DNA of 64,000 bases from Pedobacter planticolens (GTDB lineage: Bacteria > Bacteroidota > Bacteroidia > Sphingobacteriales > Sphingobacteriaceae), in NCBI RefSeq assembly GCF_014172375.1, contig NZ_WNXD01000001.1, positions 992,001 to 1,056,000 of the forward strand, given 5' to 3'. Each line of letters begins with the position of its first letter. Position 1 is the first letter of the stretch. Below are positions 45,501-54,275 of this stretch, one piece after another. Below the pieces are notes generated by a model that did not search any database, was not told where the DNA came from, and saw only the letters and a list, made by a program, of their open reading frames with translations. The translations under genes and the position numbers were made by a program.

Positions 45501-45885
45501 TAATGCACAAGGTACATTTAACACTACAACAGCTGTTTTTGATACCTGGACACCAGAAAACCCAAATGCGAAATACCCAACTTATTATTGGGCAGATCAA
45601 TTGTTCAAAAACAATACTTTTAGAGATCCAGGTAATAGTAGCATGTTCTATAAAAAAGGAGATTATTTGGCTTTAAGAGAAATTAACTTAACTTATAAAA
45701 TACCCACAAAATGGGCAAGTAAATTAAGGAGCGAAGGCATTAATTTATCAGTAAGTGGTCAAAACCTGGTTTATTGGAGCCAATCTACTTTGTATTCTCC
45801 AGAAAGCGGAAGTGTTGGGATAGGTGGAACAGGCGGATATCCGCTACCTAAAATTTTAACTTTTGGTGCACAATTTATTTTTTAA
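42511..45885 (+). CDS. SusC-like TonB-dependent transporter of the sialoglycan locus (NanO-like)
   Basis: The 1124-residue outer-membrane transporter has a signal peptide (1-27, ending ANAQ), a carboxypeptidase-regulatory-like domain (about 30-105), a canonical TonB box DEIVVTGYGTQKR, a plug with PLVLVDGLVR and EVLKDAASSAIYGARAANG, and a barrel ending FGAQFIF. There is no STN domain, consistent with control by the divergent GntR-type regulator and not an ECF cascade. Its neighbours, sialate lyase, mutarotase and sialidase, make sialic acid or sialo-oligosaccharide the likely cargo, as for NanO in other Bacteroidota. It is followed after 10 bases by its SusD. Confidence 0.92.
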   Translation: MKKTYQNYVSKFLLTMVMSLMMLIANAQNKNVSGRVTDSSGGGVPSAGVTVKGTKVSTVADANGNFTISAKNGDVLVFTSIGYSTQEVIVGNQQSINVSLKEDDQALDEIVVTGYGTQKRSTITGSVSKLDHAVLETGIRSNPASALAGTIPGLRVQQTSGRPGAQPLVILRGGTNYNGTGSPLVLVDGLVRSGFSDINQDDIESIEVLKDAASSAIYGARAANGVILITTKKGKVGASNISVKGKVGVNNLSLPYTYLGAQDYIYWSRKAIENSGKYDASRLSQLNTTGPFGTGNLYKDAAGNILDGNVTANAVWSPMFRTAANEVLLSQGWSVMTDPLKTNALGAYDNVNGTNKEIIYKQFNYEDYALRDLATTQDYNISTSGGNEKGKYYAGLGSYSEKGLPINTFYKRLTFVLNGDYKIKPWLTSISGLNFANAQWRDVANIPGVPVAQAEGNYLTRALGAPPTMRGFNQNGDLLIGRDYQDGNPAINDDKFIRNNNTDKFTLSQAFKVDFLKSLNLRVSGNYFYNNSNLESFNKDFLSSPGNYNRVRSSSASYGRALSQTYNATLNYNTTIATKHHISAQAGSEYYDIYSQGLAASGSGAPTDDFRDLEYTNSTTNSRAEDTGHSRQRILSFFGNVNYDYDNKYLLTAIVRRDGYSRLINNRFGTFPGVSVGWNLHNEEFFKSLNLKGIVNTFKLKAGYGEVGNVNPDFIGDYTLQGSYGTTAKYNGNIGYGVGAIANPNLKWESLATKEIGFETRLINKIDLSAVYYIRKTTDKIASLVFPITAGIGAINTNNGSMQNQGVEVDLNYAVFRNKDWNVNFNLNGAYNANKVLKLPSNGLPNNRQGGLQVYDPNTKQLIWVGGTQEGQDPNVAYAYQAIGIIRTQADLDKYASSTFVDLLGARKLVHPNVYAAMNATDKGLNFPLALGDVMWKDVNGDGIINTNDRVYQGRTVPRWTGGFGANATWKGLTLSTRFDYALGFVAYDGALAWFLSNAQGTFNTTTAVFDTWTPENPNAKYPTYYWADQLFKNNTFRDPGNSSMFYKKGDYLALREINLTYKIPTKWASKLRSEGINLSVSGQNLVYWSQSTLYSPESGSVGIGGTGGYPLPKILTFGAQFIF

Positions 45886-45895
45886 TCTAAACAAA

Positions 45896-47476
45896 ATGAA
45901 AAAGATATTAATCGGCTTTGCCGCAATATTGTTAAGCACTGCTTTTAGTGCTTGTAACAAACTACAATTAGCTCCAGAAGATAGCTATGGAAGTGAAAAT
46001 TTCTGGAAAAATAGCGCTCAGGTAGATGGTGCAATGATTGGTTTACATAGTCAATTAAGAGGTTATCAATTTACCTTTTTCAACTTAGGCGAATTAAGAG
46101 GAGGTTCTTTGAAGACAGGTACGAGTTTTACCGGTACTGCATCTTTAAATGCTGCTGGTCTTATCGCTCAGGATATCAGAGAATCAAGCCCTGGAGTTAG
46201 TGGGTGGGTGAATTTTTACCGCCCAATATTTGACGTGAATAATTTCATTTATCAGGTAGAGAAATCGACTTATTTGACTGCTGCTGATAAAGGTTATTAT
46301 TTGGGTCAAGCTTATGGTTTAAGAGCTTTTTACTATTTCTGGTTATTCCGCACCTATGGTCGTGTACCTTTAACAACGGAACCTTCAGTTTTGCTTAAAG
46401 ATCCAAAATCCGCAGCAGATTTGTATTTAGCTAGATCGGCAACAGAAAAGCAAACTTTAGACTTTATTAAAGCAGATATAGACAAGTCAGCCACTTCTTT
46501 TAATGGAAATTATACTACTAAGTTTCAGAAAGCACAATGGGGCTTATCTGCTACCCAAATGTTAAAAGGAGAGGTTTATTTATGGTCGGCAAAAGTTAAA
46601 ATGGATGGCGCAGCTCCAACATCTACTGCGGCAGATTTAGCCACATCAAGAACTGCTTTAGAAGATGTGATTTCTAAACACACTTTATTAGCTAATTTTG
46701 GTAATGTATTCAAATCGGCAAGTATTGCAGCTAGTAGAGGAAGTAGTGAAATTATATTTGCATTACGTAATCTATCTGGAGAGGCATCAAATAACTATAG
46801 CCAGTTTATTTATGCCATTACCGATCCATTATCTGGATATGTAGATGACCAAGGTAATGCTATTCCTTCGGCCGATCCATTGCAGGTAAATGGAGGTGGT
46901 ACAATTATCCGTTATGAGTATAAAATTGAATTGTATGATCAATTTCAATCTACTGATAGTCGTAAAAATGCAACGTTCTTAAACTTTAACAAAGCATCTG
47001 CGGGAATTCGTGCTACCAACTTGCGTAAATTCCCAGGTGAAATAGTAACTGGTGCTCGAGTTTTCTCTGATGATTTCCCAGTATATCGTGTTGCAGAAGC
47101 CTATTTACTATTGGCAGAAGTAAAAAACAAACAAGGCCAAGATCCAACTGCGGAAATTATGATGGTTCGTAATAGAGCCTATGCACCTAATGCAGCTCCT
47201 TTATTTGTAAACGGTACTTTTGAGCAAAACGAATTAGCTATTTTTGCAGAAAGAGGCAAGGAATTTGTAGGCGAAGGAAAACGTTGGTTTGATTTACGCC
47301 GTATGCAAGATGCTTCTGGTAACCCACTTGTGTTTAGAAAGGATTTACCATTGGTAGGTGTACTTGATAATGTGGCTGGACAAAATCATAAAATTTTATG
47401 GCCTATTGATATTGGAACTTTAAATGCTGATGAACTTTTAAAAGGAAATCAAAACCCTGGATATCCAGGTACTTAA
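45896..47476 (+). CDS. SusD-like surface lipoprotein (NanU-like)
   Basis: The 526-residue protein starts at the ATG at 45896 (MKKILIGFAAILL); the in-frame ATG 11 codons upstream overlaps the SusC gene and is unlikely. The lipobox ends AFSAC (Cys19). SusD features are GQAYGLRAFYYFWLFRTYG, VYRVAEAYLLLAEVKNK, and the C-terminal FAERGKEFVGEGKRWFDLRRM region. It should bind free or glycan-linked sialic acid at the cell surface for the NanO-like channel. A strong hairpin follows it before the lyase gene. Confidence 0.92.
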   Translation: MKKILIGFAAILLSTAFSACNKLQLAPEDSYGSENFWKNSAQVDGAMIGLHSQLRGYQFTFFNLGELRGGSLKTGTSFTGTASLNAAGLIAQDIRESSPGVSGWVNFYRPIFDVNNFIYQVEKSTYLTAADKGYYLGQAYGLRAFYYFWLFRTYGRVPLTTEPSVLLKDPKSAADLYLARSATEKQTLDFIKADIDKSATSFNGNYTTKFQKAQWGLSATQMLKGEVYLWSAKVKMDGAAPTSTAADLATSRTALEDVISKHTLLANFGNVFKSASIAASRGSSEIIFALRNLSGEASNNYSQFIYAITDPLSGYVDDQGNAIPSADPLQVNGGGTIIRYEYKIELYDQFQSTDSRKNATFLNFNKASAGIRATNLRKFPGEIVTGARVFSDDFPVYRVAEAYLLLAEVKNKQGQDPTAEIMMVRNRAYAPNAAPLFVNGTFEQNELAIFAERGKEFVGEGKRWFDLRRMQDASGNPLVFRKDLPLVGVLDNVAGQNHKILWPIDIGTLNADELLKGNQNPGYPGT

Positions 47477-47491
47477 TATTTTTAAATTCTT

Positions 47492-47534
47492 AATAAAGAG
47501 TAAGTAGTTTCTTACTGCTTACTCTTTATTTTAC
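47492..47534 (+). terminator. Strong hairpin between the SusD gene and the sialate lyase gene
   Basis: AATAAAGAGTAAG (47492-47504) and CTTACTCTTTATT (47518-47530) form a perfect 13-base stem, with further pairing possible inside the loop, followed by a short T-run. It lies within the co-directional operon, so it probably limits read-through, giving more SusCD than enzyme transcript. Confidence 0.8.
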
Positions 47535-47552
47535 TATTAGCTAAACAAAAAA

Positions 47553-48488
47553 ATGAATTTCGAAAAACTTGAAGGTTTAATTGCTGCACCATTTACTCCA
47601 ATGAGTGAAAATGGCGATATAAACCCATCTATTATACCTGCATATTATCAATTTTTAAAAGAGAATAAAATTACTGGCGCATTTATTTGCGGTTCTACTG
47701 GTGAAGGCGTGTCAATGTCTACAGCAGAGAAAAAAGTAATTGCTAAAGCTTGGGCAGATTGCACCAAAGGCGATGCTGATTTTAAAGTAATGCTATTTTT
47801 AGGCGGTACTAGTATTACAGATTGTAAAGAATTAGCGCTGTATGCACAAGAAGTAGGATTATATGCTATTTCATTTACAGCACCATTCTATTTTAAACCA
47901 GCTAGTCCTGCGATGTTAGCAGAAGCTTGTGCAGAAATTGCTGCTGTAGTTCCAGATATGCCATTCTATTATTACCACATCCCAGTATTAACTGGAGTAA
48001 ATTTTGCCATGTATGATCTATTACAAGCAATTGATGGTAAGATTGAAAACTTTGCTGGAATTAAATACACTCACGAAGATTTTATGGATTTCTTAACCTG
48101 CATGAATTACCAAAATGGTAAATACGATATGCTTTGGGGCAGAGATGAAAACTTACTTTCGGCATTGGCTTTAGGTACAAAAGGATCGGTAGGTAGTACG
48201 TTTAACTACGCAGCACCTTTATATTACGATTTAATTGATGCATTTAATCAAGGCGACTTAAAGAAAGCAAATGCGTTACAACAAAAATCTATTGATATGA
48301 TTCGCTTATTAGGTAAATATGGCGGCATAGCAACAGGTAAGGCTTATATGAAATTAGTTGATATTGATTGTGGCGAGTTCAGATTGCCTGTTAAAAACAT
48401 GAACGCTCATCAATTTGAATTATTTACAAATGATGTAGCTACTTTAAATTTTGATAACTTTAAGTCTACTGCACCAGCTTTAGCTTAA
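47553..48488 (+). CDS. nanA: N-acetylneuraminate lyase
   Basis: The 311-residue cytoplasmic aldolase belongs to the DHDPS/NAL superfamily. It splits N-acetylneuraminate into N-acetylmannosamine and pyruvate by a Schiff-base mechanism. Visible features are GSTGEG (47-52) for the carboxylate pocket, the tyrosine of FYYYHIP (about 139-141), and the Schiff-base lysine in AGIKYTHEDF (Lys171). The YYHIP and GIKYT forms favour sialate lyase over dihydrodipicolinate synthase. The neighbours, mutarotase, transporter, epimerase and sialidase, support that choice. It is the first catabolic gene after the hairpin. Confidence 0.95.
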   Translation: MNFEKLEGLIAAPFTPMSENGDINPSIIPAYYQFLKENKITGAFICGSTGEGVSMSTAEKKVIAKAWADCTKGDADFKVMLFLGGTSITDCKELALYAQEVGLYAISFTAPFYFKPASPAMLAEACAEIAAVVPDMPFYYYHIPVLTGVNFAMYDLLQAIDGKIENFAGIKYTHEDFMDFLTCMNYQNGKYDMLWGRDENLLSALALGTKGSVGSTFNYAAPLYYDLIDAFNQGDLKKANALQQKSIDMIRLLGKYGGIATGKAYMKLVDIDCGEFRLPVKNMNAHQFELFTNDVATLNFDNFKSTAPALA

Positions 48489-48498
48489 TATCAAAATA

Positions 48499-49686
48499 AT
48501 GAACAGACTTTTTTTCTACCTATTATTTTTCCCTTTCAGCATGCTGATCACAGAAACTGCTTTGGCTCAAAAAAAAAGCATTACACAAGTAAAATGGACT
48601 ACTATTGCTCAACTAAAAAATGCCGATGGTAAATCATCATTGGGTTTTGCTGGTGCTATAAATGGTTTTTATAATCATGCGTTATTAGTAGCTGGCGGAG
48701 CAAATTTCCCTGATAAAATGCCTTGGGAACAAGGAAAAAAATATTATTCAAAAGAAGTTCAAATCTCACAAAAAGTAGGAGATAATTGGCAATGGAACAA
48801 AAACTTTAAAGGCGAATTACCTGAGCCTATTGCGTATTGCGGTAATACGGTAACTAACCTCGGTATAGTTTACGCTGGCGGCGAAAATGAACAAGGACTT
48901 TCTAATAAAGCATATTTATTGAGTTTTAGTAATGATAACAACGAATTAAAAATCAAATCATTACCAAATTTACCTAAAGCTATTTCTAATATAAATTTAA
49001 CTAGCGTAGGAAATGTAGTGTACGCTGTTGGTGGAGACGAACAAACAAAATCTTCTAATCAGTTTTTAAGTATTGATTTGGATTGTGAAACTCCAGAATG
49101 GAAAGTATTACCAAATTTACCTATTGCGTTAGCGAATTCCGTTGTAGTAGCACAACAAAAAGATCACGATGTTGCTATTTATGTAATTGGTGGAAGAAGT
49201 AAAACCAGCACTGGAATTAGCGATTTACACCACACCACTTTTGCTTTTGATCTCAAAAAGAAAGTTTGGAAAACATTAGCACCAATATCAGATGGTAAAG
49301 AAATCAGTAATTTATCTGCAGCAGCAGGAATAGCAGTTGGCAAAAATTATATTTTAATACCTGGCGGTGATAATGGTAAAACTTTTCATCAAATAGAGTT
49401 GTATTTAAATCAAATGGCCAACGCTAAAACTGATGAAGAAAAAACAAGATTAACAGCAGCAAAGAACGAATTAGTTATCCATCATAAAGGTTTTTACAGA
49501 GGTGTTTTATTGTACAATACACACACCAATACCTGGAGTAAAATTAGCGAATTACCATTTTTAGCTCCTGTAACTACTACAGCTACTAAGTATGGCAACT
49601 CTATTATTTTATCCAATGGAGAAGTGAAACCTGGCATTAGAACGCCAAATATAATGCTTGGAGAAATTAAGATGGTTAAATTTTAA
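48499..49686 (+). CDS. N-acetylneuraminate mutarotase-like Kelch protein
   Basis: The 395-residue protein has a signal peptide (1-24) and about six Kelch-type propeller repeats, with motifs ALLVAGGANFPD, GIVYAGGENEQG, VVYAVGGDEQT and AIYVIGGRSK. It matches the cyclically permuted mutarotase family that includes NanM. It speeds conversion of the alpha-anomer of Neu5Ac released by sialidase to the beta-anomer. The signal peptide places it in the periplasm, between sialidase and transporter. It follows the lyase gene by 10 bases. Confidence 0.9.
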   Translation: MNRLFFYLLFFPFSMLITETALAQKKSITQVKWTTIAQLKNADGKSSLGFAGAINGFYNHALLVAGGANFPDKMPWEQGKKYYSKEVQISQKVGDNWQWNKNFKGELPEPIAYCGNTVTNLGIVYAGGENEQGLSNKAYLLSFSNDNNELKIKSLPNLPKAISNINLTSVGNVVYAVGGDEQTKSSNQFLSIDLDCETPEWKVLPNLPIALANSVVVAQQKDHDVAIYVIGGRSKTSTGISDLHHTTFAFDLKKKVWKTLAPISDGKEISNLSAAAGIAVGKNYILIPGGDNGKTFHQIELYLNQMANAKTDEEKTRLTAAKNELVIHHKGFYRGVLLYNTHTNTWSKISELPFLAPVTTTATKYGNSIILSNGEVKPGIRTPNIMLGEIKMVKF

Positions 49687-49741
49687 AACTTGATACTAAT
49701 TTAGCCTAGCAAGCTTAAAAATATAGAAATAACCAAATATT

Positions 49742-50983
49742 ATGAAGAATTCAAAATATTATCCATGGGTTTTAGTAGGGCTATTATGGGTTGTAGCTCT
49801 GCTAAACTATATGGATAGACAAATGCTGTCTACCATGAAATCTGCCATGCAAATTGATATTGCAGAATTACAAACGGCAGCAAACTTTGGTTATTTAATG
49901 GCTATTTTTCTATGGATATATGGCTTTATGAGCCCAATTTCTGGAATTATTGCAGATAAATCTAATCGGAAATGGTTAATTGTAGGTAGCTTATTTGTGT
50001 GGAGTGCGGTAACCTTTGCTATGGGCTACGCCACAACATTTAACCAGCTTTATGCGCTAAGAGCGATAATGGGCGTGAGTGAAGCACTTTACATCCCGGC
50101 AGGTTTATCTTTAATTGCCGATTTCCATAGTTCTAAAACCAGATCTTTAGCTATTGGTATTCACATGACTGGCCTTTACATGGGGCAAGCCTTAGGCGGT
50201 TTTGGTGCAACTGTTGCAAAAGCCTATAGCTGGCAATCTACTTTTCATACTTTCGGTTTAATAGGTGTTGTTTATGCTATGGTATTAGTTTTCTTTTTAA
50301 GAGAGAAAAAAGATTCCGAAATAGAAACTTCATCAGACAAAATAATTACGACACCCAAACTGCCGATATTTAAAGGTTTAGCTTTACTGTTTAGCAACAT
50401 TTCTTTCTGGATAATCTTAATGTACTTTGCCATTCCGAGCTTACCGGGTTGGGGAGTAAAAAACTGGTTGCCAACTTTATTTGCGCAAAACTTGAATTTA
50501 CCAATGGAGCAAGCAGGTCCATTATCAACTATAACCATTGCAGTTTCATCGTTTATAGGTGTTATTTTCGGTGGTATTTTATCGGATAGATGGGTACAGA
50601 AAAACCTAAAAGGACGTATTTATACGAGTGCAATAGGTTTAGCTTTAACTATTCCATCCTTATTATTAATAGGTTTTGGACATTCTTTACTTCATGTGGT
50701 AGGTGCAGCAGTATGTTTTGGAGTTGGTTTTGGTATGTTCGATGCGAATAATATGCCTATCCTTTGTCAATTTGTTTCTTCAAAATATAGAGCAACTGCC
50801 TACGGTTTAATGAATATGACCGGCGTATTTTTTGGTGCATTCATTACCAATTTATTAGGTAAATCTTCTGATGAAGGGAATTTAGGTAAAGATTTTGCCA
50901 TGTTAGCTGGAATTGTATTTTTGGCTTTGTGTGTACAACTTTACTTTCTACGACCAAAAGCGAATGATTTTACGGATGCCTAA
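49742..50983 (+). CDS. nanT: MFS transporter, probable sialic acid importer (NanT-like)
   Basis: The 413-residue protein has about twelve transmembrane segments. It opens with NYMDRQMLS, characteristic of the ACS/sugar-acid branch of MFS, followed by SPISGIIADKSNRKWLIVG and GVSEALYIPAGLSLIADF. Its position between mutarotase and esterase genes makes Neu5Ac the likely substrate; Bacteroides uses an MFS-type NanT in the same context. It is distinct from the two sister MFS proteins elsewhere in this window. Proton symport is inferred from family. Confidence 0.88.
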   Translation: MKNSKYYPWVLVGLLWVVALLNYMDRQMLSTMKSAMQIDIAELQTAANFGYLMAIFLWIYGFMSPISGIIADKSNRKWLIVGSLFVWSAVTFAMGYATTFNQLYALRAIMGVSEALYIPAGLSLIADFHSSKTRSLAIGIHMTGLYMGQALGGFGATVAKAYSWQSTFHTFGLIGVVYAMVLVFFLREKKDSEIETSSDKIITTPKLPIFKGLALLFSNISFWIILMYFAIPSLPGWGVKNWLPTLFAQNLNLPMEQAGPLSTITIAVSSFIGVIFGGILSDRWVQKNLKGRIYTSAIGLALTIPSLLLIGFGHSLLHVVGAAVCFGVGFGMFDANNMPILCQFVSSKYRATAYGLMNMTGVFFGAFITNLLGKSSDEGNLGKDFAMLAGIVFLALCVQLYFLRPKANDFTDA

Positions 50984-51012
50984 TTAACAAAAAACTAATT
51001 CCCTGAACTAAA

Positions 51013-53076
51013 ATGAAGTTTATAGCTAAAATATCCTTCCTGATTTTAATAAATTGCCTACCATTTGTTGTTTTAGCTCAAATTAAAGTAGCCTGTATTG
51101 GCAATTCAGTTACAGCAGGTTACGGCCTTTCTAATCCTAGTAAAAATTCATATCCATCGCAATTACAACAATTGTTGGGTGATAAATATGTAGTTGGCAA
51201 TTTTGGACATAGCGGTGCTACTTTATTAAAAAAGGGGCATAATCCTTATTATAAAACCAAAGAATTTACAGATGCACTTAATTTTAAAGCAGATATAGTT
51301 ATTATTCATTTGGGTTTAAACGATACAGATCCAAGAAATTGGCCCAACTTTAAAAATGAATTCGAATCAGATTATAGTTGGTTAATCGATACGCTTAAAA
51401 AGCAAAATCCAAATGTTAAAGTATTCATTTGCCAATTAACACCCATATTTTCTGGGCATAGCCGATTTAAATCTGGAACGAGAGATTGGTACGATCAAAT
51501 TCAACAAACTATTCCTCAAATCTCAAAAGCAAACCAAACTCGGTTAATTAATCTGAGTTCGAATTTATATAACCGACCAGATTTATTTGCCGATAACTTA
51601 CATCCAAATGCAGAGGGCGCAGCACTAATTGCACAAAACGTTTATCAGAACTTAACAGGAGATTTTGGTCAATTAAAATTAGCTACTGTCTTTACCGATC
51701 ACATGGTTTTACAACGTTTAAAACCCATTCCTATATATGGTACAGCAACTGCTGGAGAAGAAATAGAAGTCCAATTTCAAAAAAAAATATTAACTACTAT
51801 TACGGATTTATATGGAAACTGGAAAGCAGTTTTCCCAGCTTCAAAACACGGTGGACCATTTGTTTTATCGGTTAAAACTAAAAAATCTACCCTCAATATT
51901 AAAGATATCTTAATTGGCGATGTTTGGTTATGTTCAGGACAATCGAACATGGATTTTAAACTAAAAAGTGCAAAGGGCGGAAAAGAAGAAATCAAAAAAA
52001 ATCCATTATTAAGGTTATACAAATTAAATGCAATCGCCGAAACGGATAATACCTCATGGGATTCATTAACTCTTGCAAAAACTAATCAGTTAGAATTCTT
52101 CTCAGGAAATTGGCAACAAGCTGATTCTTCTTCATTGCAAAATTTCTCTGCTGTTGGCTATTATTTTGGTAAAAAGCTAACGCAAGAAGAGAAAGTTCCA
52201 ATTGGCTTAATTCAAGTTTCTGTTGGTGGTTCTGGTACCGAATCATGGATTGATCGTTATACCTTAGAACATGACGATTTACTAGTTGATATGGTGAGCA
52301 ATTGGCGTAAAACTGATTTTATCCAACAATGGTGTAGAGAACGAGCAGATTTAAATTTAAAAAATGCTACATCTCCGTTGCAACGACATCCTTATCAACC
52401 TTGTTATAATTACGAAGCGGGAATTAATCCACTAACTAAATTCCCAATAAATGGGGTAATTTGGTATCAGGGAGAGAGTAATGCAAATAATATCGAATTG
52501 CATGAACATTTGTTTAAAACGCTGGTCAAAAATTGGAGAAGTAAATGGAATATTAATTTGCCTTTTTATTATGTGCAACTTTCAAGTATAGATCGCCCTT
52601 CGTGGCCAGAGTTTAGAAATTCGCAGCGCTTAATGGCGAATGAACTAACGAATGTAGGCATGGCAGTAAGTTCAGACCTTGGCGATTCACTAAATGTGCA
52701 TCCTACAAATAAACAACCCGTTGGAGAAAGACTTGCCAGATTAGCATTAAAATATACCTACAAAAAAGATATTAAAGCCAATGGGCCAGAGGCGATTAAA
52801 GCTGTACAGGTAAATAATCAAGTACAAATCAGCTTTGCTAACGCGATAAAATTAGCAATAGGAGATCAAAAAGATTTAAACGGATTTGAGTTAGTGAACG
52901 AAAAAGGTCAACGCTTTAACGTAAAAGCCACAATACATAATTTACAAGTGTGGTTAACTATTCCGAAAGGTGAAAAAGTGAAAAAAGTTGTATACGCATG
53001 GCAGCCATTTACAAGAGCAAACTTGGTGAATGAAGCTCAATTGCCAGCCAGTACTTTTAGCATGAACATAAAATAA
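51013..53076 (+). CDS. nanS: Two-domain sialate O-acetylesterase
   Basis: The 687-residue protein has a signal peptide (1-22) and two esterase domains. The first is SGNH-hydrolase-like (about 25-215): IGNSVTAGYG with Ser32, FGHSG block II, GLNDTD (block III), and DNLHP with Asp194 and His197. The nucleophile block reads GNS, not GDS. The second (about 225-687) is the sialate O-acetylesterase type, with LCSGQSNM (Ser311) and a conserved GESNA segment. Removing 4-, 7- or 9-O-acetyl groups lets the sialidase act. Double-domain forms are known in Tannerella and Bacteroides nan loci. The domains may differ in acetyl-position or substrate preference. Confidence 0.9.
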   Translation: MKFIAKISFLILINCLPFVVLAQIKVACIGNSVTAGYGLSNPSKNSYPSQLQQLLGDKYVVGNFGHSGATLLKKGHNPYYKTKEFTDALNFKADIVIIHLGLNDTDPRNWPNFKNEFESDYSWLIDTLKKQNPNVKVFICQLTPIFSGHSRFKSGTRDWYDQIQQTIPQISKANQTRLINLSSNLYNRPDLFADNLHPNAEGAALIAQNVYQNLTGDFGQLKLATVFTDHMVLQRLKPIPIYGTATAGEEIEVQFQKKILTTITDLYGNWKAVFPASKHGGPFVLSVKTKKSTLNIKDILIGDVWLCSGQSNMDFKLKSAKGGKEEIKKNPLLRLYKLNAIAETDNTSWDSLTLAKTNQLEFFSGNWQQADSSSLQNFSAVGYYFGKKLTQEEKVPIGLIQVSVGGSGTESWIDRYTLEHDDLLVDMVSNWRKTDFIQQWCRERADLNLKNATSPLQRHPYQPCYNYEAGINPLTKFPINGVIWYQGESNANNIELHEHLFKTLVKNWRSKWNINLPFYYVQLSSIDRPSWPEFRNSQRLMANELTNVGMAVSSDLGDSLNVHPTNKQPVGERLARLALKYTYKKDIKANGPEAIKAVQVNNQVQISFANAIKLAIGDQKDLNGFELVNEKGQRFNVKATIHNLQVWLTIPKGEKVKKVVYAWQPFTRANLVNEAQLPASTFSMNIK

Positions 53077-53087
53077 ATTCGACAAAA

Positions 53088-54275
53088 ATGAAGTTAGCGA
53101 TAGAATATTTGAAAAAGCAAGCAGCTTTTTATAAAAACCAATTGTTAAAGGATACCGTTCCTTTTTGGTTTCCACGATCAATAGATAAAGAACATGGTGG
53201 TTTTTTATTAATGAGAGATGCCGACGGAACGTTAATTGACGACGATAAAGCAGTATGGATACAAGGTCGTGCGACTTGGTTGTTATCAACTTTGTACAAT
53301 ACCATAGAACCAAAAAAAGAATGGTTAGATGGTGCGAAATCTGGTATCGATTTCTTAAATAATCATTGTTTTGATACAGATGGACAAATGTTTTTTCATG
53401 TAACGAGAGATGGAAAACCGATTAGAAAACGACGTTATTATTTCTCAGAAACATTTGCTGTAATTGCCAATGCTGCTTATGCAAAAGCCAGTGGCGATGA
53501 AAGTGCGGCCGAAAAAGCTCGTTATTTGTTTGGTAAATGCATCGAATATGCAACTACTCCTGGCATATTACCTGCTAAATTTACAAATACTCGTCCTGCA
53601 AAAGGAATTGGTGTGCCGATGATTATGATGAACACTGCACAACAATTACGCGAAACTATTGGCGATCCACGCTGTGATGAATGGATTGATAAATGGATAG
53701 CTGAAATTGAAAGAGATTTTGTGAAAGACGACATCAAATGTGTGATGGAACAAGTTGCGCCAGACGGAAGTATTATTGATCACATTGATGGAAGAACGCT
53801 TAATCCTGGTCATGCAATAGAAGGTGCTTGGTTTATTTTACATGAAGCTAAATACCGTAACAATGATCCAAAACTAATTGCATTGGGTTGTAAAATGCTC
53901 GATTTCATGTGGGAGCGTGGTTGGGATAAAGAACATGGCGGCATTCTTTATTTTAGAGATGTATACGATGAACCTGTGCAAGAATATTGGCAGGATATGA
54001 AATTTTGGTGGCCACATAACGAGGTGATCATCGCTACATTATTAGCGTATGTAATGACTGGTGATGAAAAATATATGCAATGGCATAAAATGGTACACGA
54101 TTATGCCTATGAAAAATTCCACGATAAAGAAAACGGCGAATGGTATGGTTATTTACATCGTGATGGTACGATAGCGCAAACAGCAAAAGGAAATATGTAC
54201 AAAGGTCCTTTTCATTTGCCACGACAAGAATGGTATTGCCTACAAATCTTAAACGAATATTTGGATAAAGCTTAA
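53088..54275 (+). CDS. N-acylglucosamine 2-epimerase (AGE family)
   Basis: The 395-residue (alpha/alpha)6-barrel protein has GGFLLMRDADGTLIDDDKAVWIQGRATWL read in two segments, YYFSETFAVIANAAYA, and late WWPHNEVIIATLLAYV and WYGYLHRDG. Conserved histidines in the HNE and FHLPRQEWY motifs match the catalytic His of the renin-binding/AGE family. It turns N-acetylmannosamine from the lyase into N-acetylglucosamine. This is the Bacteroidota route, which uses an epimerase on the free sugar and not the kinase/phosphate-epimerase route of enterobacteria. The next step, GlcNAc phosphorylation, is not encoded here. No signal peptide, so cytoplasmic. Its stop overlaps the next start (TAATG). Confidence 0.93.
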   Translation: MKLAIEYLKKQAAFYKNQLLKDTVPFWFPRSIDKEHGGFLLMRDADGTLIDDDKAVWIQGRATWLLSTLYNTIEPKKEWLDGAKSGIDFLNNHCFDTDGQMFFHVTRDGKPIRKRRYYFSETFAVIANAAYAKASGDESAAEKARYLFGKCIEYATTPGILPAKFTNTRPAKGIGVPMIMMNTAQQLRETIGDPRCDEWIDKWIAEIERDFVKDDIKCVMEQVAPDGSIIDHIDGRTLNPGHAIEGAWFILHEAKYRNNDPKLIALGCKMLDFMWERGWDKEHGGILYFRDVYDEPVQEYWQDMKFWWPHNEVIIATLLAYVMTGDEKYMQWHKMVHDYAYEKFHDKENGEWYGYLHRDGTIAQTAKGNMYKGPFHLPRQEWYCLQILNEYLDKA

